Assembly (NCBI RefSeq): GCF_902686445.1
Contig: NC_062220.1
Span: 108,858,643-108,922,642, forward strand
Source of the DNA: Sciurus carolinensis
Taxonomy: Eukaryota > Chordata > Mammalia > Rodentia > Sciuridae
Direction of reading: 5' to 3'
DNA length: 64,000 nt
Numbering within the stretch: position 1 is the stretch's first letter; each line of letters opens with the position of its first letter. The position numbers and the translations under genes are program-made. The notes below the pieces were generated by a model. That model searched no databases. It saw only the letters and a list, made by a program, of their open reading frames with translations, and was not told where the DNA came from. Positions 33,544 through 45,020 of the stretch are shown here, piece by piece.

Positions 33544-35256
33544 AGAAGCCTCCATAAAATCTCTGAACAAAGGGGTTCAGGGAGCTTTCCAGTGCTCATG
33601 AAAGACTTTAGAAGTTCCCCTGCTTCATACCTCCATCCCTTGTCCTATTTGGCTGTCCTGGAGTTGCATCCTTTACATTAATTCAGTAATACCAAGTGAA
33701 CTTTTTCTGAGGTCTATGAGCCATTTAAACAAATTGAACACAAGGAGAAAGTCATGTGAGTCCCAATTTGTGAGAGGGTGTTGTGATTGGCATCTGAAGT
33801 AAAGGTCAGGGTGGTGGGTCTGACAACCTATGGGATTTGCTGCAACTCTGGTTAGTGCCAGAATTGAGTTAAATGGTAGGACACCTAATTGGTGTCTACC
33901 AAGAGTTGGAAATCTGCAATATGTAGAAAATCCCATACATTTGGTGTTAGAAGTTTGCAAGAGTAAACAGTTTTTTTTTTTTTTTCTTTTAAACATACAA
34001 AATTTAAAAATTTTCAATTCTTCCACATTATTTTTTTGGTCATGGGCATATTCTGCTTTCCCAGGTGATTTCACTTAGAGAAAAAAAAATAAAGAATTTC
34101 AAGAGAGTGACAACCAAGCTCTCAGCACTTTGAAGCTGGCCTGGATGCATGTATGATGTATGAGGCATCAGGGAACCTTGGAGGCAGGTGGAGTAATGCC
34201 CTGCAGGCAGGTAACAAAATCATCTAAGAGGATTGGTCTATTCTAATTGGAAAGGCTGAGAGTCCATTACTGCTGCTGTCTGCTCGGAAAGATGAGGCAG
34301 AGTATTCTTGTAGGTTGGGGCTGCCATTGAAACATCTTGGGCATTTCCATTTCCTGTTTGTGTTCCATGCCTCTTGCATTTCTGTAGTTACAGTGACTGG
34401 AGTATGATAGTGTTTCTTGTAAACCACTGAACAGGAGATCACTTGACTTCAGCTACAAGAGGTCAAGCAGAAGAATTAGACAGAGAAAACACATTTAATG
34501 TGAATGATGGAGTCTACTTAGGATGGTTCTTTTATCCCTTATACAAAGGAGAAGAGCCAGCTCAGCGTAGAGTGATGCTGACTGGTAGCAGTGTCACAGT
34601 TGATATAGACAGCATGGCCTCACGAGTGGAGCCAACAATTGAGTATCTTCATTCCTTCTCCTATCAAGTGTCTTCCTGAACCAAACTTTCCACACAAGGG
34701 TGAGCCAACAGATTATGTCCCAATATACTATTCCTAGAACAAAACCACCAATAGCAATGAGGACCCAAGAGTGCTTGAGGTGGAAAATGATCTTATTTAG
34801 AGTCTGTACATTGAGATTTGGCATGTAGATGTGTTTGACTTGACCCACAGAGTGAAAGGAAAATGAATACAAATAGTTAATATCATGAAAAATTTGGAGA
34901 TTCCATGTAATAATCCGAAATTCCTATTTCTCTTTAAAAGTCAGATCTAATCACTCCAATCTGAAGACATGGATTCATTTTATGGCAAGGAGCCTGGAAC
35001 TCAGGGATGAAACATCTAAATTCAAGGCTGACTGTTGCTGCTTGGGACCAGAACTCAGCATGCCTCTACCTCCTGGTATAGAGCTCTCCTCCTGTCTGTC
35101 ATTACTGTGACTCTATTCGTGCAGCCCAGAGTCCCATCTCCCGGCTTCCTGCCAAATAAGATGTCAATGAGAATAATTGCTTTTTAAATTGAGGACCTAA
35201 TTCTTTCAAACATATCACAATCAATTTTCCTCTATGGCATTGGAATATCACTTCAA
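33544..35256. other. No gene established
   Basis: Overlapping open frames lie on both strands at 34224-34872; the minus-strand one has a hydrophobic segment. Neither frame is recognisable, and both are bounded by dense stops. T-run at 33970-33985. Confidence 0.4.
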
Positions 35257-35266
35257 GGAAATTCTT

Positions 35267-35337
35267 TTTTTTTTTTTTTTTTTTTTTTGCGGTGCTGGGG
35301 ATCGAACCCAGGGCGTTGTGCTTGCAAGGCAAGCACT
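35267..35337 (-). repeat. 5'-truncated ID SINE, antisense, with target-site duplication
   Basis: T-run, then antisense ID body to aagcact, where the element stops short of its usual 5' end. Exact repeats of ggaaattctt flank it at 35257-35266 and 35338-35347. Confidence 0.92.
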
Positions 35338-35347
35338 GGAAATTCTT

Positions 35348-36363
35348 AAATGTGTATGAGAATTCTGATTGATATGAAAATAAAATTACCTTATAAATAT
35401 AATTAATTACTTCACTGGAAAGGAAACAGAAATATGAATTGTGAGGGCCTAGTAAAAAATTGGTTCTAAACTGAAGGACTATTTTATTTTGTTTTTGTTT
35501 TTTGTTTGAAATCCTCCTACAGTGGACAATGATGTCTAGTGGAAGCCGTATTGCTAAGGATCTACGTGACCTTGAACAATACCATCACTTTTGCATTATG
35601 CCTTCAGCACCTGCAAAACAGCCTCTGAAATATCCACTGCTGCTTTATTATCCTGATAAATTAGACCACATGCGTAAGCACTTTAAGTTCCTGTGAAGAG
35701 CATCAGGGTACACATTGGTGATCTTGATATTATGAATTGGAACATAGACTAAAATGTTATTTATTCTGAAAGTCTGAGGTTATTATTTCCTTGGCAATGG
35801 AATGACCCTTTTAACCAAGTGCATCTTTTCTTCTGAGGCTAGGAAAGAATGAAATGACTCCCTTTCATTTGGCACAAATGCATATTTTTAAATGCTTGTA
35901 ATGTCTGGCAATCTCAGTGCCCTAATCACTTTGAATCACTCTACTCAAAGCCATAATATAATAGAATATCTCACTTTTTTTCTTATATTGCAAAAACATT
36001 TGAAAAAGAAAAAAGAATGCAGAATAAATGGGGGTTATTAAGGCAGAAGGAGAACTAGATTGCTTTTTTTGCTGTGTCAAATATTTGTTTTCTTTCTTTC
36101 TTTCTATTTTCTCTGCTGGCACCTATTTGAAATGTATCCGGAGAGAGTTTATATTCACTGCCACAGATTTCACTGTTTTGGCCTTATGATCTTTCCCAGT
36201 TTCTTTTCACATCTTTTGAGTAAAAATGCTGGTGAGATCAAGGACAGACACATGCCTTGTTCTGTCTCTTCCTAACTGGTCAGTGGGCTCAGGTCTGCCC
36301 AGTAGGCAATCCTCCTTCCTATCTCTGCAATCCACTCACTCTCCCATGCTCCCATGCTTTACA
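35348..36363. other. No gene established; one acceptor-like ORF
   Basis: An open frame at 35502-35696 follows a T-rich tract ending in cag (35520-35521), which resembles a splice acceptor. The product is not recognisable and no partner exon was found. Confidence 0.35.
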
Positions 36364-36406
36364 CATTATATTAATCAGGGTTCTCCAGAGAGATAGGAGT
36401 AATAGG

Positions 36407-36441
<35 letters not shown>

Positions 36442-36451
36442 AAATGTGTGT

Positions 36452-36487
<36 letters not shown>

Positions 36488-36975
36488 TGAGTGGGGGAAC
36501 TTGGCCTATAGCATGTAGGATGAGATGTGCTACAACAGGCCACATTCAGCTGGACATCCTGGGATGCTGGTAGTGTAGTTTGGTCCAAGACTGGAAGTTT
36601 CCAAACCAGGGAACCCAGTAGTGCAACCCTCAGTTGGAAACTGAAAGTCTGAGAACCTGGCCAGTTGTTTAAGACCTGGAGTCCTAGAGTTGGAGAGCTT
36701 GGAGTTCCAAAGTCTAACAGGAAGAGGACAAGGGTGTCCTCGCTCCAGGAAAATGAGAGAGGACATTTTATTCTCTCCTTTTTTTGTTGTGTTGGGGCCC
36801 TCAGCTGATTGGTTGGTGCCTGCCCACCTTGAGAGTGATATTCCCCATTTAGTTCATCCAAACTCACATGTCAGTTTTCCTTGGAATATCCTGACTCATA
36901 CCCCCAAATAATGCTTTATCAGTTCTCTAGGTAGTCCTTAATCCAATCAAGTTGACACCTAAGATTAACTATCAC
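36364..36975 (-). repeat. MLT2-like ERVL LTR, antisense
   Basis: It starts ttaatcagggttctccagag and ends near agttgacacctaagattaac, the reversed ends of an MLT2-type LTR. A (GT)n and (AC)n expansion occupies 36411-36482 in its usual microsatellite-prone part. Confidence 0.7.
36411..36482. repeat. (GT)n followed by (AC)n, hairpin-prone
   Basis: A 28-base GT run (36411-36438), a 15-base spacer and a 29-base AC run (36454-36482). The runs are reverse complements and could fold on a single strand. Confidence 0.9.
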
Positions 36976-37721
36976 ACCCCTTGTCTGCTGCCCAATCTCT
37001 GACAGTCCCCCTTCTTACCCAGTGGTCTTACTCCTTATTTCACTGAGAAAAAAATTAGGTGGGAAGTGTCCACCCTGTGACTCATCTTCTGCCAGTGACA
37101 GTGAATGCACAGGTCCTGCCTCATCTAATGCTAGCCACTCCCCAGTGCACTGGACTCAGTTGAAGAATTTGATTCTGCTAATATCCTCTGCTAATATCTC
37201 ACACCTGTATTCACATGTTTTTTTCCCTTTTCACAGAAACACAGAAACAACTTATAGAATCTCCCTTTCTCTCTTTTTAAAAGCCTCCCTTCAGTGTCTT
37301 CAATTCCTAGAAAAACTCTCCTCTACTTCTTTTCTTCCATTCTCACTTTACTTCACTCCAGTTTTGCTTTGTTCCCAATACAATATTGCAAGAATACCAG
37401 CAAACCCCAGGAACATGAATCCAAAGCTTCATCATTGTCTTCCTTAACTGTTCAGTGTCATTCAGTTTCTTCACTTGGCTTCCAGTAAGCTTTCTTCTTA
37501 CTTCTACGATCTCTGCATCTCCAACTCCTTGGTTGGCTCCTTTTCTGGACAACTTTGAAATACTGTGCTGAGAAAGCTTGAGTGTTTCAGTTCTCATTTT
37601 CCAGAACTCTTCATGTTCAGTCATATTCTGTGTATTCCTCTCTGACTCGCATCCAATCTCTCACCAAGGACCTCCAAGTTTTCTTCCAGCCCTGACTCCT
37701 ATCACAAATGCCATACTTACA
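36976..37721. other. Possible old LINE-like fragment
   Basis: CT-rich sequence at 37240-37700, with cttcacttggcttccag near 37471, resembles an old dispersed LINE-like repeat. No gene is supported; the open frame at 37022-37447 is not recognisable. Confidence 0.35.
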
Positions 37722-38505
37722 CAGTCATCTATTGCTATCTGTGGGTGATTAATTCCAGCACCCCACCCCCATTCCTCATAGATACCCAAATCTGAGGATG
37801 CTCAAGTCTCTTATGTAAAAATGTCATAGTACTTGACTACATCCTCCTTGTTATAGTTTAGATATGGCATGTTCCCTAAAATCTCATGTGTGAGACAATG
37901 TAAGAATTTTCAGAGGCAAAATGATTTAGATTAGGGAAAGATGTAACCTAACTGGTGGAATAATCCATTGATAGGGATTAACTGGGTGGTAACTGTAGGC
38001 AGGGAAGGTGTGGTTGTGGTTAAGTAGGTCACTGGGGATGTGCCTTTGGGGTTTTTATTTTGTCCCTGGTGAGCAGAGTTCTCTTTCTGCTTTTTGACTG
38101 TCAAGTCCTGAGCTGCTTTCTTCTACCACACTCTTCCACCAGATATTCTGCCTCATCTTGGGCCCAGAGTAAAGAAGTTATCTGACCATGAACTTAATCT
38201 CTGAAATCATAAACAAAAATAAACTTCCTCCTCTACATTTTCCTCAGGTCTTTTTGTCACAGTGATGAAAAAGTTGATGAAAACACTTTTATATACTTTA
38301 ATCATCTCTAGATTACTTACAATACCCAATACATTGCAAATGCTATGTAAAGAGTTGTTATATGTATTTTTTATAGAATGATACAAGAAAAATAATCTTT
38401 CCTTGTGCATTATATATGCAATTATTTTTTCCAAATATTTTTCATCTATGACTGATTGAATCTGTGGATGTGAAATCTGGGATGTGGTGGGTCAATTGCA
38501 CTCTA
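37722..38505 (-). mobile_element. Tigger/MER2-like DNA transposon split by a MaLR LTR
   Basis: The left part (37722-37848) and the right part (38286-38505) together follow a MER2-like non-autonomous Tigger element. The right part has catctctagattacttacaa and ends with tgaatctgtggatgtgaa. A MaLR LTR sits between them. The orientation assignment is tentative. Confidence 0.68.
37849..38285 (+). repeat. MaLR-type solo LTR inside a Tigger element
   Basis: Starts TGTTATAGTTTAGATATGG, ends with gttgatgaaaaca, and shares its block order with 16503-16940. Confidence 0.8.
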
Positions 38506-38944
38506 CATTTCTACCTGAGGTCACATGGTATCCTAAGATATGGCACCTTGGCATATTGAAACTTTAAAGCTGAAGGAATGTGAGAAAACAGCAGAAGCAG
38601 GAAGGTCACTCTTGCCTTCCTCCTGCTCTTTTCCCCTGGAGTATATCCTAGTACCCTAATTTCAGAGGTGGCCTACTTATGACCAGGGGAAAAGAATATC
38701 TGTATCTCTGACACAAAAGAATATCTGTATCTGGGGACACAAAAGAATCTTAATGATCATGTCTTTCTTAGTTCCTCCAATGTATCACCACTAGAGCATG
38801 ACCCTTGTCTCATTATACTATCCTTTTTTCATCAAACCTAGTATAAAAACTATCCAGGCTTGCCTGTTTCTATGGTTCTTCTTTTCTGAAGGCTACCGTG
38901 TCCTATAAAACCTTCGTTAAATAAATTAGTGTGACTTTTTCCTT
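38506..38944 (+). repeat. Probable LTR fragment
   Basis: A TATA-like gtataaaaac near 38840 is followed about 80 bases later by aataaa near 38929. The block with gatatggcaccttggcatat near 38538 looks like an old ERV LTR. Family not identified. Confidence 0.5.
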
Positions 38945-39270
38945 TCTTAATTGACACAAAAGAATCATACAAATTTATGGGGGTACAATATGATTTTTCA
39001 ATCTAAGTATACAATGTATAATGATCAGATCAGGGTAATAGGCATATTTATCATCTCAACCATCTATCATTTCTTCATGGCGAAACATTCAAAATCCTTT
39101 CTTCTAGCCATTTTGAAATATATGATACATTATCTTTAACTAAAACTGCCCTCCTGTGCAACAGAATACCAGAACTTTTTACTCCTACCCGACTGTAAGT
39201 TGTGCCCACTGACATTCCTCTGGTTCATCAGTCTTTTGTTATAGAGAGATAACATGAAAATCAAAATGGC
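38945..39270 (-). mobile_element. Old LINE-1 3' end, antisense
   Basis: The antisense L1M 3' UTR pattern is clear: ttatgggggtacaatatgat near 38976, and attcaaaatcctttcttcta near 39087. Confidence 0.75.
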
Positions 39271-39680
39271 AGAGAGTGGTCTAAAGGGGAACAAAAGTCC
39301 TTTTTCTGAACCTTAGAGATTGACAGGTTAATTGCCACCCAGACATCATGTTGGGAACTGAATGCACCAGAGGAAATAATTTTCCAGAATCTAACAATAC
39401 CTAGCAAGATTTTAGAAATACCATTGTGACTGGTTTTGCCTCCTGACCTGGACATTCAAATGAACCTACAGAACTTATTACAACCCTGATCTTCTCCTTG
39501 TTAAAAAAGTTCTCACTCGCTTTCTCTTGGAGGAATGCTCATTTGGAAAAACTGAACCTGTGTTTCCCAATTGGAAAAATCAATTTTACACACAAGTAGA
39601 ACTGTCCTTGGTTTTATTTTAATCTTGTTCATGATTTCTTGGTTTATGAGGGGCCTCACCCTGAACTTAGGATGAGAGGC

Positions 39681-40034
39681 TGTTAGCTTTGCAGTATTAT
39701 AACAAATACCTGAGATAATTAGCTTAAAAGAGAAAAAGTTTATTTTGGCCCATTTGGAGGTCTCAGCCCATGCTGGATTGGTCTCACTGCTTTGGGGTCT
39801 GTGGTGAGGCAGCACATCAGGGTGGAATGCAGTGGGGTAAAACTCCTCACCTCATTTCCAAGTAGTAAAAAAGGAAGGGTCTAGAGTTCCACTGTACCCT
39901 TCCCAGTGCACTGGAGACCTCCCATGGGACTGTACCTCTTAAAGTTTCCACCACCTTCTAATAGTGCCTCAGACTGGGGACCCAGCCTTTAACACATGGG
40001 CCTTTGGAGGACTTTACAGGTTCAAATGATAGCA
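39681..40034 (-). repeat. MaLR-type LTR, antisense (subfamily B)
   Basis: Starts tgttagctttgcagtatt, carries gtttattttggcccat and ends ccagcctttaacacatggg and on to gatagca. It is a relative of 33181-33543. Confidence 0.75.
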
Positions 40035-41137
40035 GTGAGGAAAGGTATTTCTTCTCCCCTTTAAGCCTCTCCTGTGTAGCACGTCCAGGCCTGAACTCTG
40101 ATTTCCCATGTGGCAGTGCTGCCTGAGTTGAGGCTCAGCAGTCACATATCTCCACTCAGTCTCCTCACTGGTATGTCCAGGAAGTTGTGCCTGTACAACT
40201 TCCTGGCTCTGGCAGCTTCTTGTCTTCTCCACCAGCAACCATTTCATTTGTGCCATTCTCTTCTCTTATCTGCTCTTCTGGCGGGTCTCCTCATTCAGGT
40301 CTTCTGTCCATATTAGACAAGTGATCTTTGAACAACACCACATTAGATAATGTGTTTCAAGGCTCAAAGCCATGGCTACTCCACCTGTGAGTAAGACCCA
40401 GCCTTGGGCTACATCTTCCTCCTCTCGTGCCGGGTTCTTTTCTCAGTGTGCTGTGTCACCACCTCAGCTTGCTTGGTATTCCTGCCACTTCTGGGTCTTT
40501 GTAGCTGGTGTTTTCTCTAAAACTTTCTTTCCAATATTCTTTCTTTTGTCAGATCTGTCTCAATGTTCCATCCTCAGAGTCTTGTTGCCTGACTTTGACT
40601 AACAGACCCTCCATTCTGGTCCATCCCTCTGTCTTACCATGTCTTGTTTTCCTGTATCATGTAGATCTTCCTGACCTTTCATCACATATTTATGTGCAGA
40701 GGCAGAACCTTTGCTTTGTCCTCACTTGTACCTCAGTACCTAATACTGAGACACGGGATGACTCAGTACTTGACTATTTTTGGGTGCCATGTGCTTAATT
40801 CACTGAAAAGATGAATATAATAATAATAATTTTTTTTTGATCAGGCACTGGATTTTATTTCCGGGGGGGGGGGTGGAAATCAAGAACTAGGGAGACAGAA
40901 ACTTCCAAGGGAAGTGGAAAAAAATAGTTGATTGGGCAGGAGAAAACAATTGTTGAAGAATGTAAAAATGGATACATCAGGCAAGCCACTCTTTCATGTT
41001 TTTGTACCCATGATGCCCAGTTCAGCAGACAGTTAGGCCTGACTGGATAAGCCTCAGGTTGAGCACAACTGGCAAGTCCTTGGCATAGGAAGTCCTAGAA
41101 GGCATGAACTCTGTTCCTGCTCTAGGGCCTGGACAGT
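40035..41137. other. No gene; G-run and possible L2-like end
   Basis: A pure G-run of about ten bases at 40862 and on. The segment 40690-40790 vaguely resembles an L2 3' end. The open frame at 40508-40798 is not recognisable. Confidence 0.35.
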
Positions 41138-41510
41138 TATATTAATTAGTTTTCTGTTACTGTAACAAATGCCTGAGATAAACAGCATTTAAGGATAAGA
41201 GATTTATTTTGACTCATACTTTTGGAGGTTTCAGTCATGATTGACTTATTGTTTTGGGCCTGTCATGAGTCTGTGTATTATGGCAGGAGCACAGGGTAGA
41301 AGAAGTTGCTCACTTCCTGGCATTCAGGAAACAAAGAGAGGTGAAGAGGAAGGACAGGATCCCAACATTCCCCTCAAAGGCATGCTTCTAATCACCTAAC
41401 TTCCTCCCACCAGGTCTCACCTCTTAAAGGTTCCATCAACTCCCATGGGCTGGGGACCAAGCCTTCAACACATGGGCCTTTGGGTAACATTCAAGATCTA
41501 AACAATAGCA
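41138..41510 (-). repeat. MaLR-type LTR, antisense (subfamily B)
   Basis: Third copy of the subfamily at 33181 and 39681. The block order is ttctgttactgtaacaaatg, then tttattttgactcatac, then accaagccttcaacacatg. Confidence 0.75.
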
Positions 41511-42035
41511 GCATGATTCCTGGAAAGAGCAAGGCAGTCCCTCTCTTCAGAGTCTCTGAGGATTCTGAAAAGGGAGAATGAGTGCAGGGGTTTGCATTAG
41601 GCACTACATCAAAAAGTCCTGGCATCAGAACTTGAATACAAGGGAGTGACCATTTTTAGGAATGTGACAGAAGAATAGTTGTCACAACTGAGAAGCAAAC
41701 CAAGACTGGACTAAAAGTCTTATTAATGTAACTCTGGAGTTTGAGTCCAGTGATGCTTTATCCCTTGTGTCTACTTAATGTGAGTTCTAAGGAATGAACC
41801 AAGATAGAGACTGCTGTTTATGGGGTTGCTGAGAGGATGTCAAATGGCTCTGGATCTGGTACTGGAGGCGTAAGGATTTTGTGAGGGGAATTTTTAAGAG
41901 GTCAGGGATCAAGCAATGCCTGTAGTTTTGTTGAAAATCCATGCGAATGAAAAAATTTGTATTTGCCAAAACAAGGCATGGGTAATAGAAATCCTGACTT
42001 AGAGAGGAGAGCTTTTTGGATTTAAAGATGCTGAA

Positions 42036-42243
42036 TTCTCTGATGATGCATGTCTATAAATCCCAGCAACTTGGGAGGTTAAGGCAGCAGAATGGCAAAT
42101 TCAAGGCCAGCCCAGCAACTTAGTGAGACTGTGTCAAAAAAGGGAGCAGCAGTGAGGATGTAACCCCTCAGTGGTAGAGTGCCCCTGGCTTCAATCCTTA
42201 GTTCCACAAAAAAAAGAAAAAGAAAAAAAATAAAAGAAAAAGA
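42036..42243 (+). repeat. B1-dID SINE, diverged
   Basis: A B1 head (cccagcaacttgggaggtt) and an eroded ID-like half (cctcagtggtagagtgccc), with an A-rich tail ending near 42243. Confidence 0.82.
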
Positions 42244-43425
42244 ATCCTGAGTTTAGGTATTGGTACCAAACTGCATTTACTGAGTGACATTGAGTTAGTT
42301 AGGTCATGTGACTTCTTTGAGCCCTAATTTTTCTCGTCTGTAAAATGGAGATAACAATACTCTAATTTCTTCTGTCTCAGAGAAACATTTTTGAAGTTCT
42401 CTGAAACAATGGTCTGCTGGTTGCTAGCTTGTTTTGCAGAAAATGGGCTTGCTAATCAATGAAGCCTGGGAAAGTCTGGATTAGACAGAGTTGAAGAGAT
42501 GTAATTATATATCTGTCCCTACTTTGGTTTCTTAGAGACTATAGTTGGCTCACATGTTTTTTGAATTTCCTTCAGGGAATTTCACATGTGGCATTTCTCA
42601 AATTTTTTAGTGCAACCCCCTGCTTTTATCCTGTTTCATTTATTACTTTCACAGAAGAGCATTTCTTGGAATGTGGTTTGGGATATGCAGCTGTAGAATA
42701 ATAAAGGAACAAACTCACCAAGTGTGTGCTGTGCGCCTGCAAGTTTTCTTTCAATTTCAAATAGTATCTTGCTTATAATACTAACAATGCAGAAAGCAAA
42801 TAGGGTCTGCTTATTTCTAAAGAAGATTTGAAGCAAGCTGGCAGGCAGCACTAGGTGGAATAAAAAGATAAGTCTTTAATAAAAGATGTATGCAAGAAAA
42901 GTGTTATTATCAGGGCCTTGAGACTTCGCATGCTACCTGAAGAGCTGACCTGTATAAGATGACAGCTTCTCGCAGAGCCGCAAAGCCATGCGAACAGGTA
43001 AGGGATGAAGATGGGAGCCTCACAGTTACTGGTGCAGATGTAGCCCAGGTTCCTTTAGATACCCTGTTGTGCTTAGTCTGAAATAGAACACATTTTGTTA
43101 CTTTGAAAAGATGGGGAAAATATTCTGAGACCAAATCGAATTGCTATATTTTTAACAATTATGCAAAATACTTGGTGGTATCAAACTGTCTTATTCTATA
43201 TCAGAGTGGCATTGATTTGATCAAGGAGAGGCACGGGAGCTGTGCCTCTCTCCTGGCCCATCTGTGGAGAAGGGTGTGAGAAGCTCATGGTGGAGAAGGT
43301 CATCCCTCAATGGCACATCAACTTCACAATTTACTACTGACGAGTTAAATGATTTCTTAGAGTTCTAGTTCCTTTATCTGTAAATTGGAGATAATTCCAG
43401 AGACAGAGCTGCCTTGTTTTTGTGT
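42244..43425. other. No feature seen
   Basis: Unique-looking sequence without a recognisable gene or repeat. Confidence 0.4.
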
Positions 43426-43873
43426 TGTAGTTAACTTTTTCACTGCTGTGGTCAGAAAACCTGACAAGAACTACACAGAAAAACAAAAGTTTATTTGGGG
43501 GTCATGGATTTGGAGGTCTCAGTTCATAGATGACCAACAATTCCCTGGGGGGTGAGGTGAGGCAGAAACATCTTGGCAGAAGAATGTGGTGGAGGAAAGC
43601 AGCTCAGGATATGATGATCAGGAAGGAGGGGGAGAGAGAGAAAGAGAGAGAGAGAGAAAACAGTTCACCAAATATATACCCCCAGGGCACACCTGCCCAT
43701 CTCTTCCAGCCATACCCTACCTGGCCTACAGTTACCACTCAGGAAATCCCTATCAGGGCATTAATTCACTGATTAGTTTAAGGTTCTCATAACCCAATCC
43801 TTTTACCTCTAAACTTTCTTACGCTGTCTCACACGTGAGCTTTTAAAGGACACCTAGTTTCTAAACCATAACA
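43426..43873 (-). repeat. MaLR-type LTR, antisense (subfamily A)
   Basis: It is the reverse of the 16503-16940 type, starting tgtagttaactttttcactg and ending aaaccataaca. A (GA)n expansion lies at 43634-43657. Relatives in the same orientation lie at 47703-48148 and 50601-51040. Confidence 0.82.
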
Positions 43874-44224
43874 TTCTGTTTATATAAATTTTATTCTCAA
43901 AAGTGAATGTAAACTTAAGAACAGTGTTGGCATAATTGAAATTCTGGGGTCAAACAATTCATTGGTGTGAAGGATTGTTATGTGCATTGTAGAATGTTTA
44001 ACAGTATTCCTGACCCTAGGGCTCCCTAGTTGTGACAACTAAAAGTGTCTACAAATTTTCAAATACCCTCTGGTGGAAAAATAGCCTCTCCTCATGTTGT
44101 TTGTTAGAACACATATTTCAAAAACCAACAAGATTAAGGGGAAAAGATGATTTTTGAGCAAGAGTTTTTAAGAACACAAAGACAAATGTTTTGACTACAG
44201 GATTTCTGTCATAAGGGTACTTTG

Positions 44225-44590
44225 AATTGTGGTTAGTATAGTTAATCCTTGGAATCCCTGCAAGATTGGCTCTAAGATGTCCCCAGTGGACACCAACATT
44301 CATGGATGTTCAAGCTCCAGGCATAGAATGGCACAGTGTTTGCATAGAACCTATGCATGTCCTCATACGCACCTTAACTCATCTCTAGATCACTTGTAAG
44401 ATCAGATGTGATGTAAGTGCTGTGTGAATAGCAATTATATTTTGTCTAGACAATACTGACAAAATAAGTCTGTACGTGTTCAGTGCAGATGCAACTTGTT
44501 TTTTTGTGAATATTTTCAGTCTATATTGGATGAATCTATGGAGGAAGAATATGCAACCCACAGAAAATAAGGGTTGACTATATGTCAATA
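44225..44590 (-). mobile_element. MER2-like Tigger DNA transposon
   Basis: About 360 bases with reversed end-like sequences: agttaatccttgg near 44238 and aagggttgactatat near 44568. It contains catctctagatcacttgtaa, shared with the Tigger at 37722-38505. It is non-autonomous, with no transposase. Confidence 0.7.
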
Positions 44591-44711
44591 TAAAATAGAA
44601 TATCTTTGAATAAACAATTTAAAATCCCATATAACTTTGAGAAAGAAAATGCCTTCTCTTTTCCTGACAACACCAGTACCATATTTATTGGAGGCTTCTT
44701 TTTTAAAAAGC

Positions 44712-44882
44712 ATTTTTTAAAATTCTTCTTTTAAATTGTTCTAATTAGTTATACATGATAGTAGAATGCATTTATGTATTTTGATAAATCATACATAATT
44801 GGAGTCTCGTAGGCTGGGGAGATAGCTCAGTTGGTAGAGTGTTTGTCTCCCAAGTACAAGACCCTGGGTTCAATCCCCAGTA

Positions 44883-44919
<37 letters not shown>

Positions 44920-45020
44920 AAAAAACAAAAAAACAAAAATAACCGCCCCCCCCCAAAACCATGTGTGCCCCTGCTTTACATAAATGGAGTCTAATTTCTC
45001 ATTTTTCTAATTGTATATGT
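44712..45020 (-). mobile_element. LINE-1 3' UTR, antisense, with an ID insertion
   Basis: The segment gttatacatgatagtagaatg at about 44748 is the reverse of the LINE-1 3' end seen at 9610-9640. After the ID SINE the sequence resumes at about 44978 with acataaatggagtctaattt. Confidence 0.65.
44812..44937 (+). repeat. ID SINE with (CA)n tail
   Basis: Full ID body with A box (tagctcagttgg) and B box (gggttcaatcccc), followed by a (CA)n run at about 44885-44914 and then AAAC repeats. Confidence 0.9.

Noticed and set aside
34224..34872. Overlapping open frames on both strands, one with a hydrophobic segment, considered as a host gene or retrocopy
   Set aside because: No recognisable protein, stops close by on both strands, and no start or splice context. 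Left as unassigned sequence.
36319..36867. 182-residue minus-strand open frame
   Set aside because: It crosses the GT/AC microsatellite and an MLT2-like LTR and has no recognisable product.
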